15,973 nucleotides of DNA from Oscillospiraceae bacterium (GTDB lineage Bacteria > Bacillota > Clostridia > Oscillospirales > Oscillospiraceae): positions 1-15,973 of the forward strand of contig JAJBVW010000168.1 of the NCBI GenBank assembly GCA_020866945.1, written 5' to 3'. Positions within the stretch are counted from its first letter, which is position 1. Each line of letters opens with the position of its first letter. Positions 1 to 7,474 of the stretch are shown piece after piece. Below the pieces are notes generated by a model. It worked only from the letters and a program-made list of their open reading frames with translations, was not told the DNA's origin and did no database searches. The translations under genes and the position numbers were made by a program.

Positions 1-643
1 ACTTCTCCTCCTCGCCGCCGATGTAGGGGATGACGTTGTCCACCATCTCCGGCCAGGTCTCGAAGGTCTTTCCCGCGCCAGAAATGGCCTGATAGGTGCA
101 GACGAGCGCCTCCGTCAGACCAAATTCGTCCTTCAGAGGATGGAGGGCCGGAACGTAGCTTTGCAGGCTGCAATTCGATTTTACGGCGATGAAGCCCCGC
201 TTTGTCCCCAAACGCTTGCGCTGGGCGGGTATAATCTCCAGATGGCCGGGATTGATTTCAGGCACCACCATGGGAACGTCCGGCGTCCAGCGGTGGGCGC
301 TGTTGTTGGAAACTACCGGGCATTCCAGCTTTGCGTATGCTTCCTCCAGCGCCTTGATTTCGTCCTTCTGCATATCCACGGCGGAAAAGACGAAATCCAC
401 CTGAGAGGCAATCGCTTCTTTATCGTCTGTGGCGCTCTGGACGATGATGCCCTTGGCCTTTTCCGGCATGGGAACCTCCAGCGCCCAGCGGCTTCCGGCG
501 GCCTCCTCATAGGTCTTGCCGGCGCTGCGGCTGCTGGCGGCGATGGCGGTCAGCTCAAACCATGGATGCTCTGCCAGCAGCGATACGAATCGCTGCCCCA
601 CCATGCCCGTTCCGCCGATAACGCCTACTTTGAGTTTGTTCAT
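1..643 (-). CDS. asd: Aspartate-semialdehyde dehydrogenase, archaeal/fungal type (partial, C-terminus outside window)
   Basis: Makes aspartate-4-semialdehyde from aspartyl-4-phosphate with NADPH, the branch-point step to lysine/diaminopimelate, threonine and methionine, in the cytosol. Translating the minus strand from the ATG at 643 gives 214 residues before the window edge. The N-terminus has the Rossmann NADP-binding motif GVIGGTGMVGQRF (about residues 7-19). A conserved block NNSAHRWTPDVPMVVPEIN follows, then the catalytic-cysteine segment KSNCSLQ, and the visible part ends in AISGAGKTFETWPEMVDNV. The GMVGQRF and SNNSAHR wording fits the archaeal/fungal class better than the classical bacterial class. 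The start is supported by AGGAGGT at 651-657, seven bases upstream. The gene is divergent from the SLH-SpoIID gene, with its own promoter at 740-768. Lysine-pathway genes such as dapA often follow asd but would lie outside the window. Family assignment is secure; subclass is inferred from motifs. Confidence 0.93.
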   Translation of the reverse strand, partial: MNKLKVGVIGGTGMVGQRFVSLLAEHPWFELTAIAASSRSAGKTYEEAAGSRWALEVPMPEKAKGIIVQSATDDKEAIASQVDFVFSAVDMQKDEIKALEEAYAKLECPVVSNNSAHRWTPDVPMVVPEINPGHLEIIPAQRKRLGTKRGFIAVKSNCSLQSYVPALHPLKDEFGLTEALVCTYQAISGAGKTFETWPEMVDNVIPYIGGEEEK

Positions 644-707
644 TCCTTTGACCTCCTGATATAGTCTATGCCTTTACTTTAAGGTTGTGAGGATTGTGAA
701 AATGTCC

Positions 708-736
708 CCACACAAAAGTCATTTGTCCGTGTGTGG
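708..736. repeat. Inverted repeat at the predicted 5' end of the asd transcript
   Basis: CCACACA (708-714) and TGTGTGG (730-736) form a perfect 7-bp inverted repeat with a 15-base gap. It begins within a few bases of the predicted asd transcription start, so it could be a 5'-end mRNA hairpin or an operator overlapping the start site. I looked for lysine-riboswitch features in this leader and saw none. The role is unknown. Confidence 0.4.
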
Positions 737-739
737 TGT

Positions 740-768
740 ATCTTACCACGTTTGCCTGTGGGATGCAA
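740..768 (-). promoter_or_regulatory. Sigma-A-type promoter for asd
   Basis: Read on the minus strand: -35 TTGCAT (763-768), 17-base spacer, -10 TAAGAT (740-745). The predicted transcription start lies near 733, which gives a leader of about 90 bases before the asd ATG at 643. Spacing is ideal and each hexamer differs from consensus at one or two positions. It stands back to back with the rightward promoter at 805-833. Confidence 0.65.
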
Positions 769-804
769 GAGTTTTTTTGCGTATCTGGCGCCTTTTTCTC
801 CGGA

Positions 805-833
805 TTGACATAATTTCTGTCCGGCATTATAAT
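805..833 (+). promoter_or_regulatory. Consensus sigma-A promoter for the SLH-SpoIID gene
   Basis: -35 TTGACA (805-810) and -10 TATAAT (828-833), both perfect consensus, are separated by exactly 17 bases. The predicted start near 840 gives a leader of about 47 bases before the ATG at 887. A perfect housekeeping promoter argues for strong vegetative expression and not for sporulation-sigma control of the downstream SpoIID-family gene. Confidence 0.85.
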
Positions 834-886
834 AAGTGGAGAATTTTTTTGTGTAAAAACATCCCGAAAGAGACGGAGGAGCACCC

Positions 887-3013
887 ATGACGGATGGTCT
901 GAAACATATTTTATTGAGCGCTCTGGGAATTTTGCTGATACTTGCCATGGCGCTGGGCCTGCTGATTCCGGCGACAGCGTCGTCGGTCAGCGATTTTTCC
1001 GACGTATCCAGCTCTGCCTGGTATTATGACGCGGTGTCCTATGTGACCGAAAAAGGGCTTTTTCAGGGCACCACAAGCACAACCTTCACACCCAGCGGCA
1101 GCATGACAAGAGCTATGTTTATTACTGTGCTGGGCCGCTATGCCGGGGTGAATGCGGACGCATGGTGCGCCGCGACAATAACCGGCTCCGGGGTGAATCT
1201 TCGCAGCGGGGTGGGAACGTCCTACAGTGTTGTTACTACGCTGAGCAAGGGGACGACCGTCACCATCGTGGGCCAGTCGGGGGACTGGTACAAGGTCTCC
1301 TCCGGCTCCTATACCGGCTACGTCAGGAGCGACTATATCCAGGCCAGCTACCACGTCTTTTCCGACGTGGACTACAGCCAGTATTACGCGGGCTACGCCG
1401 TCTGGGCCTATGAAAAGGGCATTGTGACCGGCCTTGGCTCCTCGGACGTTTTCGCTCCCAGCAGCCTCATCACCCGCGAGCAGATGTGCGCCATGCTGAA
1501 CCGCTTTATTACGAGCTATGGCCTGTCTCTGGAAAAGTCGTCGGACACGACAACCTTCACGGACGACAGCTCCATCAGCTCCTGGGCCTATTCGGACGTG
1601 TATGCCATGCAGCAGTACGGCATCATCCAGGGCCGAACCAGCGGCAGCTTCAGCCCGCAGGATGCTGCGTCCAGGGCGGAAGCGGCGGCCATCTTCCAGC
1701 GCCTTGCGGAGGCGGCCGGCGATACCCAGAGCGCTACCTCGTCGGATTCGGAAACCACCACGCCCTCCGCAACCACCTCGCCGGAGGATGTGGCGGATAC
1801 CCCGGCCAACTTCCTGAGCAGCACGGTTTCTGTTCCGGCCCAGACCATACGGGTGGGGCTTTTTGTCAGCACGAAGTCTTATGAAACCAGCGTCTCCACA
1901 GTCACGCTGCAAAACAGCGGCGGCTTTACATACGGAACTATCTCCAATCGGACATATACGCAGAGCGGAACGATAAGCAGCAGCACCGTTACCGTGACCA
2001 CGGACGGCAGCACCTTCACTGTGCAGGATGGTAGCGGGAACAGCTATACCTTCTCTGACACCTTTGCTATCTGTCCCGCGGATACCAGCACTGTCACCTG
2101 CGTGAACAGCGAATACCGCTATTATGGAGCCTTTGAGTTCCGTCAGGCGTATTACAGCAGCGGGAAGATCACCCTCGTAAACTATGTGGATGTGGAGGAC
2201 TATGTGAAGGGCGTGCTGCCCTATGAGGTCTCTAACACCTGGCCCAGCGAGGCGCTGAAGGCCATGGCCGTGGCAATTCGCAGCATGGTCATGACCTGCG
2301 ACTGGTCGTCCTATTCCCAGTATGGCTTTGATGTGATATGCAACAATGGCAGTATGCTGTATCGGGGCCGGGCCATCAGCTACTCGGAGAGCTATTTCTC
2401 CGCCACCGATGCGGCGGCGGACGCCACAAAGGGCATATATCTGACCTATAACGGGTCTATCTGCTCCTGCACCTTCTTCTCCTCTGACGGCGGGGCCACG
2501 GAGGACGCGGCCCATGTGTGGGGCGGCACTGTTGCCTATCTCACCGGCAAAATCGACCCCTATGAGGCCGCCGCCAAGAGCCTTATATCCAATTATACCA
2601 ACAGCTTTACCATCTCCAGGACAGGCTCCGCCATGTCCTCGATGGCCTCCAAGCTGGGCCTTGGCACCATCGCCGCCGACGGCATCACCGTGAACACCTA
2701 TTCGGCCACGGGCAATGTGGAGAGCATCACCCTCACGGACGTGAACGGCAATACTGCCACCGTGTCCCAAAGCTCGTCGTTCACTCGGTGGAATTTTCTC
2801 AGTGCCTTTGGATTTACGGCCTATTCCTACCGATACAGCGTCACGTATGACGCAAGCTCTGACAGCTTCACCTGCACCCGTTATGGCTATGGGCATAACG
2901 TGGGCATGAGTCAGTGGGGGGCCTATGCCATGGCGCAGTACTACAGCAAGGATTACCAGGACATTCTGGGCTTTTACTACACGGGCACAAATTTGCAATA
3001 CGGAGCATATTGA
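887..3013 (+). CDS. Secreted SLH-SH3-SLH-SLH-SpoIID/LytB protein, likely wall-anchored peptidoglycan lytic transglycosylase
   Basis: 708 residues. A signal peptide or N-terminal membrane segment covers about residues 8-32, ending near PATASS. An SLH repeat follows (about 35-80), then a bacterial SH3 domain (about 96-152, with GVNLRSG, GDWYKV and GYVRSDYI). Two more SLH repeats come next (about 157-210 and 222-276), then a Ser/Thr-rich linker and a SpoIID/LytB domain (about 420-705). That domain holds DYVKGVLPYEVSNTWP with the putative catalytic Glu447, SEALKAMAVAIRS, FFSSDGGATEDAAHVWGG and the C-terminal GYGHNVGMSQWGAYAMA. B. subtilis SpoIID cleaves glycan strands stripped of stem peptides during engulfment. 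Here the SLH repeats suggest binding to secondary wall polymers on the cell surface. The ATG is chosen because GGAGGAG lies just upstream and the signal sequence follows at once. Start and architecture are visible; enzymatic activity is inferred from the family. The stop lies two bases before the queA start. Confidence 0.88.
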   Translation: MTDGLKHILLSALGILLILAMALGLLIPATASSVSDFSDVSSSAWYYDAVSYVTEKGLFQGTTSTTFTPSGSMTRAMFITVLGRYAGVNADAWCAATITGSGVNLRSGVGTSYSVVTTLSKGTTVTIVGQSGDWYKVSSGSYTGYVRSDYIQASYHVFSDVDYSQYYAGYAVWAYEKGIVTGLGSSDVFAPSSLITREQMCAMLNRFITSYGLSLEKSSDTTTFTDDSSISSWAYSDVYAMQQYGIIQGRTSGSFSPQDAASRAEAAAIFQRLAEAAGDTQSATSSDSETTTPSATTSPEDVADTPANFLSSTVSVPAQTIRVGLFVSTKSYETSVSTVTLQNSGGFTYGTISNRTYTQSGTISSSTVTVTTDGSTFTVQDGSGNSYTFSDTFAICPADTSTVTCVNSEYRYYGAFEFRQAYYSSGKITLVNYVDVEDYVKGVLPYEVSNTWPSEALKAMAVAIRSMVMTCDWSSYSQYGFDVICNNGSMLYRGRAISYSESYFSATDAAADATKGIYLTYNGSICSCTFFSSDGGATEDAAHVWGGTVAYLTGKIDPYEAAAKSLISNYTNSFTISRTGSAMSSMASKLGLGTIAADGITVNTYSATGNVESITLTDVNGNTATVSQSSSFTRWNFLSAFGFTAYSYRYSVTYDASSDSFTCTRYGYGHNVGMSQWGAYAMAQYYSKDYQDILGFYYTGTNLQYGAY

Positions 3014-3015
3014 TT

Positions 3016-4050
3016 TTGAAAACATCGGATTTTATGTATGACCTGCCGGAGGAGCTGATTGCGCAAACGCCGCTGGAGCGGCGGGACGGCTCCCGCCTCC
3101 TAGTGCTGGATAAGGACACAGGCGCAATCGACACCCGCCATTGCTATGACCAGCCGGACTACCTCCGGCCGGGGGACTGCCTGTTCATGAACGATTCCCG
3201 GGTCATTCCCGCCCGGCTTTTTGGAACCCGCCCCACGGGGGGCGCGGTGGAGGTACTGCTGCTGCGCGACCTAGGGGAGAACCGCTGGGAGTGCCTGACC
3301 CGCCCGGGCAAGAAAATGCGCCCCGGTTCGTCCGTGACCTTTGGGGATGGAGAGCTGACTGGCGTTGTGGAGTCCGTGGCCGAGGGGGGCAACCGGGTGA
3401 TTCGGTTTGCATATCAGGGCATTTTTCTGGAGATTCTGGAGCGCCTGGGCCAGATGCCGCTGCCGCCCTATATCAAGGCCCAGCTAGACGACCCGGAGCG
3501 GTATCAGACTGTCTATTCCCGAGAGCCGGGCAGCGCCGCCGCGCCCCCGGCGGGCCTGCATTTCACCCCGGAGCTGCTTGAAAAAATACGGGCCATGGGC
3601 GGGCGGGAGTGTTTTGTCACCCTCCATGTGGGCCTGGGTACCTTCCGCCCCGTGAAGGCGGAAAACATAGAGGAGCACGAGATGCACTCCGAGTTTTGCA
3701 CTGTCAGCCCGGAAACTGCGGAGATTATCAACCAAACCCGCCGGCAAGGCGGACGCATCATCGCGGTCGGCACGACCTCCTGCCGAACGCTGGAGAGCTT
3801 TGCGGCCCCGGACGGCTCCATACAGCCCGGCAGCCGCTGGACAAATATATTCATCTATCCCGGCTATCAGTTCAAATGCATAGACGCCCTGGTGACAAAT
3901 TTCCATCTCCCCGGTTCTACGCTGGTCATGCTCGTCTCCGCCCTGGCAGGAAGGGAGAACATCCTCGCGGCCTATCAGGAGGCGGTGGAGAAAAAATACA
4001 GATTTTTCTCGTTTGGGGATGCGATGTTCATTGGACACATGGGCGAGTGA
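3016..4050 (+). CDS. queA: S-adenosylmethionine:tRNA ribosyltransferase-isomerase QueA (TTG start)
   Basis: Transfers and isomerises the ribosyl part of SAM onto 7-aminomethyl-7-deazaguanine at tRNA position 34, giving epoxyqueuosine. The 344-residue protein is full length for the family. Motifs in order: NDSRVIPARLFG, PGKKMRPG, GQMPLPPYIK, RYQTVYSREPGSAAAPPAGL, HVGLGTFRPVKAENIEEHEM, GTTSCRTLES, ALVTNFHLPGSTLVMLVSAL and FSFGDAMFIGH. TTG at 3016 is chosen as the start because it yields the conserved KTSDF-YDLPEELIAQTPLE opening. ATG 3034 would cut into that block, and the upstream in-frame ATG (2914) would add 34 residues unlike the family. A GGAG at 3002-3005 inside the end of the previous gene is the likely ribosome site. 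With only two bases between stop and start, translation is probably coupled to the SLH-SpoIID gene. No tgt gene follows, which would be the usual partner. Confidence 0.95.
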   Translation: MKTSDFMYDLPEELIAQTPLERRDGSRLLVLDKDTGAIDTRHCYDQPDYLRPGDCLFMNDSRVIPARLFGTRPTGGAVEVLLLRDLGENRWECLTRPGKKMRPGSSVTFGDGELTGVVESVAEGGNRVIRFAYQGIFLEILERLGQMPLPPYIKAQLDDPERYQTVYSREPGSAAAPPAGLHFTPELLEKIRAMGGRECFVTLHVGLGTFRPVKAENIEEHEMHSEFCTVSPETAEIINQTRRQGGRIIAVGTTSCRTLESFAAPDGSIQPGSRWTNIFIYPGYQFKCIDALVTNFHLPGSTLVMLVSALAGRENILAAYQEAVEKKYRFFSFGDAMFIGHMGE

Positions 4051-4061
4051 TGGGTAATTCA

Positions 4062-4090
4062 TTGTTTTTCCTTCCCATATGGTGTATAAT
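4062..4090 (+). promoter_or_regulatory. Sigma-A-type promoter for uvrA and the downstream run
   Basis: -35 TTGTTT (4062-4067), 17-base spacer, -10 TATAAT (4085-4090). The predicted start is near 4097, about 48 bases before the uvrA ATG at 4145. No other convincing promoter was seen between here and the terminator at 13854, so this may drive the whole rightward set. I looked for a LexA/SOS box (GAAC-N4-GTTC type) around it and found none. Confidence 0.7.
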
Positions 4091-4144
4091 GATAGACTAC
4101 TGATTTGATTGAAACACAGAACAACAGCACAGCGGGGGAGCAGG

Positions 4145-6973
4145 ATGTCCGAAAATATCACGATACAGGGCGCACGGGCCAATAACCTGAAAAATATAGA
4201 CCTGGAAATACCAAGAGATAAGCTGGTGGTGTTCACCGGACTTTCCGGCAGCGGCAAATCCAGCCTTGCCTTTGACACCATCTACGCGGAGGGGCAGCGC
4301 CGCTATGTGGAGAGCCTTTCGAGCTATGCCCGCCAGTTTTTGGGCCAGATGGATAAGCCGGACGTGGACTATATCGGCGGCCTGTCCCCGGCCATTTCCA
4401 TCGACCATAAGACCACCTCCCGCAACCCCCGTTCCACCGTGGGTACAGTGACGGAGCTACATGATTATCTCCGCCTTTTGTGGGCGCAGATTGGCATACC
4501 GCATTGCCCCAACTGCGGCCGGGAGATTCGCCAGCAGACCATTGATCAGATAGTAGACCAGATTATGACGCTGCCGGAGGGGACGAAGATGCAGCTTCTT
4601 GCCCCTGTGGTTCGCGCCAGAAAGGGCGAGCATCAGAAGGTGTTTGAGGACGCCCGCCGCTCCGGCTTTGTCCGGGTGCGGGTGGATGGGAGCATCTATG
4701 ACCTGTCGGAGGCTATCACCCTTGAAAAGAACAAAAAGCACACCGTAGAGGTCGTTGTTGACCGCCTGGTGATGAAGCCGGATATTATCCGCCGCCTGAC
4801 CGACTCGGCGGAAACGGCCATGGCCCTGTCCGGCGGGGTGCTTCATGTGGAGCTTACCGGGACGGGGGAGGAGCTGACCTTCTCCCAGAATTACGCCTGC
4901 GAGGACTGCGGCATTTCCATTGAGGAGATGACGCCCCGGCTGTTTTCCTTTAACGCGCCCTATGGGGCCTGCCCGACGTGCAGCGGCCTGGGAACGCTTT
5001 TGCGGGTAGACCCGGAGCTTGTCATGCCGAACCCGGAGCTTTCCATCATGGACGGAGGCATCATGGCCCCCGGCTGGTCAAATGCCAGGGGGGATTCCAT
5101 CTGCCGGATGTATTATGAGGCTCTGGGGCGAAAGTACCATTTCAGCATCCACGACCCAATCAAAACCATTCCCAAAGCGGGGATAGACGCCATCCTCTAC
5201 GGCACCAAGGGGGAGAAGCTGGAGCTGCGCTATGACAAGGGTTCCGGCTATGGCGTTCTCAGCAAGGATTTTGAGGGCATTGTGAACAACCTGGAGCGTC
5301 GGTATAAGGAGACGCAGTCCTCCTCCGTCCGCAGTGAGCTGGAGGACTGCATGGGTCAGTATGACTGCCCGGACTGCGGCGGCGACCGCCTGAAAAAGGA
5401 GGTGCTGGCCGTCACGGTGGGAGGCTTGAGCATCGCGCAGTTCAGCCGGCTGCCCATCACCCAGGAGATTGAATTTTTGGACAGCCTTGTCCTTACGGAA
5501 AAGGAATCCATGATTGCGAACCGCATCCTGAAGGAAATCCGCCAGCGTCTGACCTTCCTTGTCAGCGTGGGACTGGGGTATTTGACGCTCTCTCGCGGCG
5601 CCGCTACCCTCTCCGGCGGGGAGAGCCAGCGCATACGCCTCGCCACGCAGATCGGCTCCGCCCTGATGGGCGTTCTGTATGTGCTGGACGAGCCGAGCAT
5701 CGGCCTGCATCAGCGGGATAACACGAAGCTCCTGCAAACCCTGCGCCAGCTCACCGACGCGGGCAATACGCTTATCGTTGTGGAGCATGACGAGGACACC
5801 ATCCGCGCCGCGGATTGGGTGGTGGACATCGGCCCCGGCGCAGGTGTCCATGGGGGCAACGTGGTCTGTGCCGGTACGCCGGAGGACATTATGGCCTGCC
5901 CCGAATCCATTACCGGCCAATATCTCAGCGGGCGGAAAAGAATTGCCGTTCCTGCTGCCCGGCGAAAGGGGAACGGACATTTTCTCTCCGTGCGCGGCGC
6001 GGCGGCCAACAACCTGAAAAATGTAGATGTGGACATCCCCTTGGGGGCCTTCACCTGCGTCACCGGCGTGTCCGGCAGCGGCAAGTCAAGCCTCGTGAAC
6101 GAGGTCATAGAAAAGACCCTGGGGGCCAAGCTGAACCGGCGAAAGGTGCGGCCCGGCAAATGCGCCGGGGTGTATGGCCTGGAATATCTGGACAAGGTCA
6201 TCGACATCGACCAAAGCCCCATCGGACGCACGCCCAGGTCGAATCCCGCCACCTATACGGGCCTGTTTAACGACATACGGGAGCTTTTTGCCTCCACCCA
6301 GGACGCCAAGCTCCGGGGGTATAAGTCCGGGCGCTTTTCCTTTAATGTGAAGGGAGGCCGGTGCGAAGCTTGCACGGGAGACGGCCTTATTAAAATAGAA
6401 ATGCTGTTTCTGCCGGACGTATACGTTCCCTGCGAGGTGTGCCACGGCGCGCGGTATAACCGGGAGACCCTGGAGGTGCGCTATAAGGGCAAAAATATCG
6501 CGGAAGTCCTTGACATGACGGTGGAGGAGGCATTAGAATTTTTTCAGAATCAGCAGAATATCCATAACAAGCTGCAAACTCTCTGGGACGTGGGCCTGGG
6601 CTATGTCCGGCTGGGGCAGTCCTCCACCACCCTCTCCGGCGGCGAGGCCCAGCGGGTCAAGCTCGCGACGGAGCTTTCCCGCCGCAGCACGGGGAACACC
6701 TTCTATATTCTGGATGAACCGACCACCGGTCTTCACACGGCGGATGTGGCGCGGCTGCTGGATATATTGCAGCGTCTGACGGACGGCGGTAACACCGTTC
6801 TGGTCATTGAACACAATCTGGACGTGATAAAATGCGCCGACTACATCCTTGACCTTGGCCCGGAGGGCGGGGCCGAGGGCGGCCAGCTTGTTTTTGCCGG
6901 CACGCCGGAGCAGTGCGCCCAGGCGAAGGACAGCTATACGGGACAATTTTTGGGGAAGATATTGCGGGGATAA
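4145..6973 (+). CDS. uvrA: Excinuclease ABC subunit UvrA
   Basis: Damage-sensing ATPase of nucleotide excision repair; it works as a dimer and loads UvrB at lesions. 942 residues, normal full length. The first ATP site has Walker A GLSGSGKSS (about 32-40), followed by the UvrA-typical YAEGQRRYVESLSSYARQF. Zinc cysteines are at C252, C255, C276 and C279, with signature LSGGES at about 489-494 and YVLDEPSIGLHQRDN. The second site has GVSGSGKSS (about 641-649), zinc cysteines C740, C743, C763 and C766, LSGGEAQRVKLATELS and YILDEPTTGLH. All key residues are present. ATG 4145 is chosen because GGGGGAG (4134-4140) precedes it and SENITIQGARANNLKNID matches UvrA N-termini; an upstream in-frame TTG (4109) is unlikely. 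Neither uvrB nor uvrC is in the window. It is the first gene of the long rightward run, with six bases to the next gene. Confidence 0.98.
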   Translation: MSENITIQGARANNLKNIDLEIPRDKLVVFTGLSGSGKSSLAFDTIYAEGQRRYVESLSSYARQFLGQMDKPDVDYIGGLSPAISIDHKTTSRNPRSTVGTVTELHDYLRLLWAQIGIPHCPNCGREIRQQTIDQIVDQIMTLPEGTKMQLLAPVVRARKGEHQKVFEDARRSGFVRVRVDGSIYDLSEAITLEKNKKHTVEVVVDRLVMKPDIIRRLTDSAETAMALSGGVLHVELTGTGEELTFSQNYACEDCGISIEEMTPRLFSFNAPYGACPTCSGLGTLLRVDPELVMPNPELSIMDGGIMAPGWSNARGDSICRMYYEALGRKYHFSIHDPIKTIPKAGIDAILYGTKGEKLELRYDKGSGYGVLSKDFEGIVNNLERRYKETQSSSVRSELEDCMGQYDCPDCGGDRLKKEVLAVTVGGLSIAQFSRLPITQEIEFLDSLVLTEKESMIANRILKEIRQRLTFLVSVGLGYLTLSRGAATLSGGESQRIRLATQIGSALMGVLYVLDEPSIGLHQRDNTKLLQTLRQLTDAGNTLIVVEHDEDTIRAADWVVDIGPGAGVHGGNVVCAGTPEDIMACPESITGQYLSGRKRIAVPAARRKGNGHFLSVRGAAANNLKNVDVDIPLGAFTCVTGVSGSGKSSLVNEVIEKTLGAKLNRRKVRPGKCAGVYGLEYLDKVIDIDQSPIGRTPRSNPATYTGLFNDIRELFASTQDAKLRGYKSGRFSFNVKGGRCEACTGDGLIKIEMLFLPDVYVPCEVCHGARYNRETLEVRYKGKNIAEVLDMTVEEALEFFQNQQNIHNKLQTLWDVGLGYVRLGQSSTTLSGGEAQRVKLATELSRRSTGNTFYILDEPTTGLHTADVARLLDILQRLTDGGNTVLVIEHNLDVIKCADYILDLGPEGGAEGGQLVFAGTPEQCAQAKDSYTGQFLGKILRG

Positions 6974-6979
6974 AACAAC

Positions 6980-7471
6980 ATGGACATTGCACAGACACTA
7001 GCCGACCTCGGCATGGGCACAGCCGTCGTCACCTTTATCATTTCCATGGTTCCCATTGTGGAGCTGCGGGGCGCTATCCCTATCGGCGTGGCCCTGGGTC
7101 TGCCGGTCTGGCAGGCGGCGCTTATCAGCATTGTGGGCAATATTTTGCCCGCGCCATTCATCATCGCTTTTATTCGGGTGGCGATGGACTGGATGAGTAC
7201 AAAAGCCCGCTGGATGCAGAAATTTGTGGCCTGGCTGGAGGCCAAGGGTACCGGCAAAAAGGCGGAGAGAGTCCGCCAATGTGAATTTTGGGGTCTGGTG
7301 CTTTTTGTCGCCATCCCGCTGCCGGGAACGGGCGCCTGGACAGGCTCCCTTGTAGCCGCGCTGCTGGACGTGCGCATGAAGCGGGCGCTGCCGGCCATCA
7401 TACTTGGCGTGCTTATCGCGGCCGTTATTATATCCCTTGCTACAACGGGCGTCATCAGCCTTTTGGTGTAA
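6980..7471 (+). CDS. Small multidrug-export-type membrane protein (COG2426 / Sm_multidrug_ex family)
   Basis: 163 residues with about four hydrophobic segments (roughly 12-32, 42-65, 103-122 and 133-162). The family-typical motifs are VELRGAIPIGVALGLP near the N-terminus and PLPGTGAWTGSLVAALL in the second half; both place small and helix-breaking residues within the membrane. Members are called small multidrug export proteins in Pfam/COG, but the substrate and even the transport function are poorly established, so I do not assign a role. A basic, cytosolic-looking stretch (about 74-95, rich in Lys/Arg) lies between the two halves. It starts at ATG 6980, six bases after the uvrA stop, with only a weak GGGGA ribosome site inside the end of uvrA, suggesting translational coupling. 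The following recD2 gene starts three bases after its stop in the same reading frame. Confidence 0.82.
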   Translation: MDIAQTLADLGMGTAVVTFIISMVPIVELRGAIPIGVALGLPVWQAALISIVGNILPAPFIIAFIRVAMDWMSTKARWMQKFVAWLEAKGTGKKAERVRQCEFWGLVLFVAIPLPGTGAWTGSLVAALLDVRMKRALPAIILGVLIAAVIISLATTGVISLLV

Positions 7472-7474
7472 GCC

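Noticed and set aside
644..733. Lysine riboswitch in the asd leader
   Set aside because: The leader is only about 90 bases and I see none of the conserved five-helix junction sequences.
911..3025. A 704-codon open frame on the minus strand opposite the SLH-SpoIID gene
   Set aside because: It is the shadow of a GC-rich coding gene. The translation is low-complexity His/Gly/Arg/Ala with no domain, and the plus strand holds clear SLH and SpoIID motifs.
4051..4144. LexA/SOS box controlling uvrA
   Set aside because: No GAAC-N4-GTTC type palindrome is visible around the promoter.
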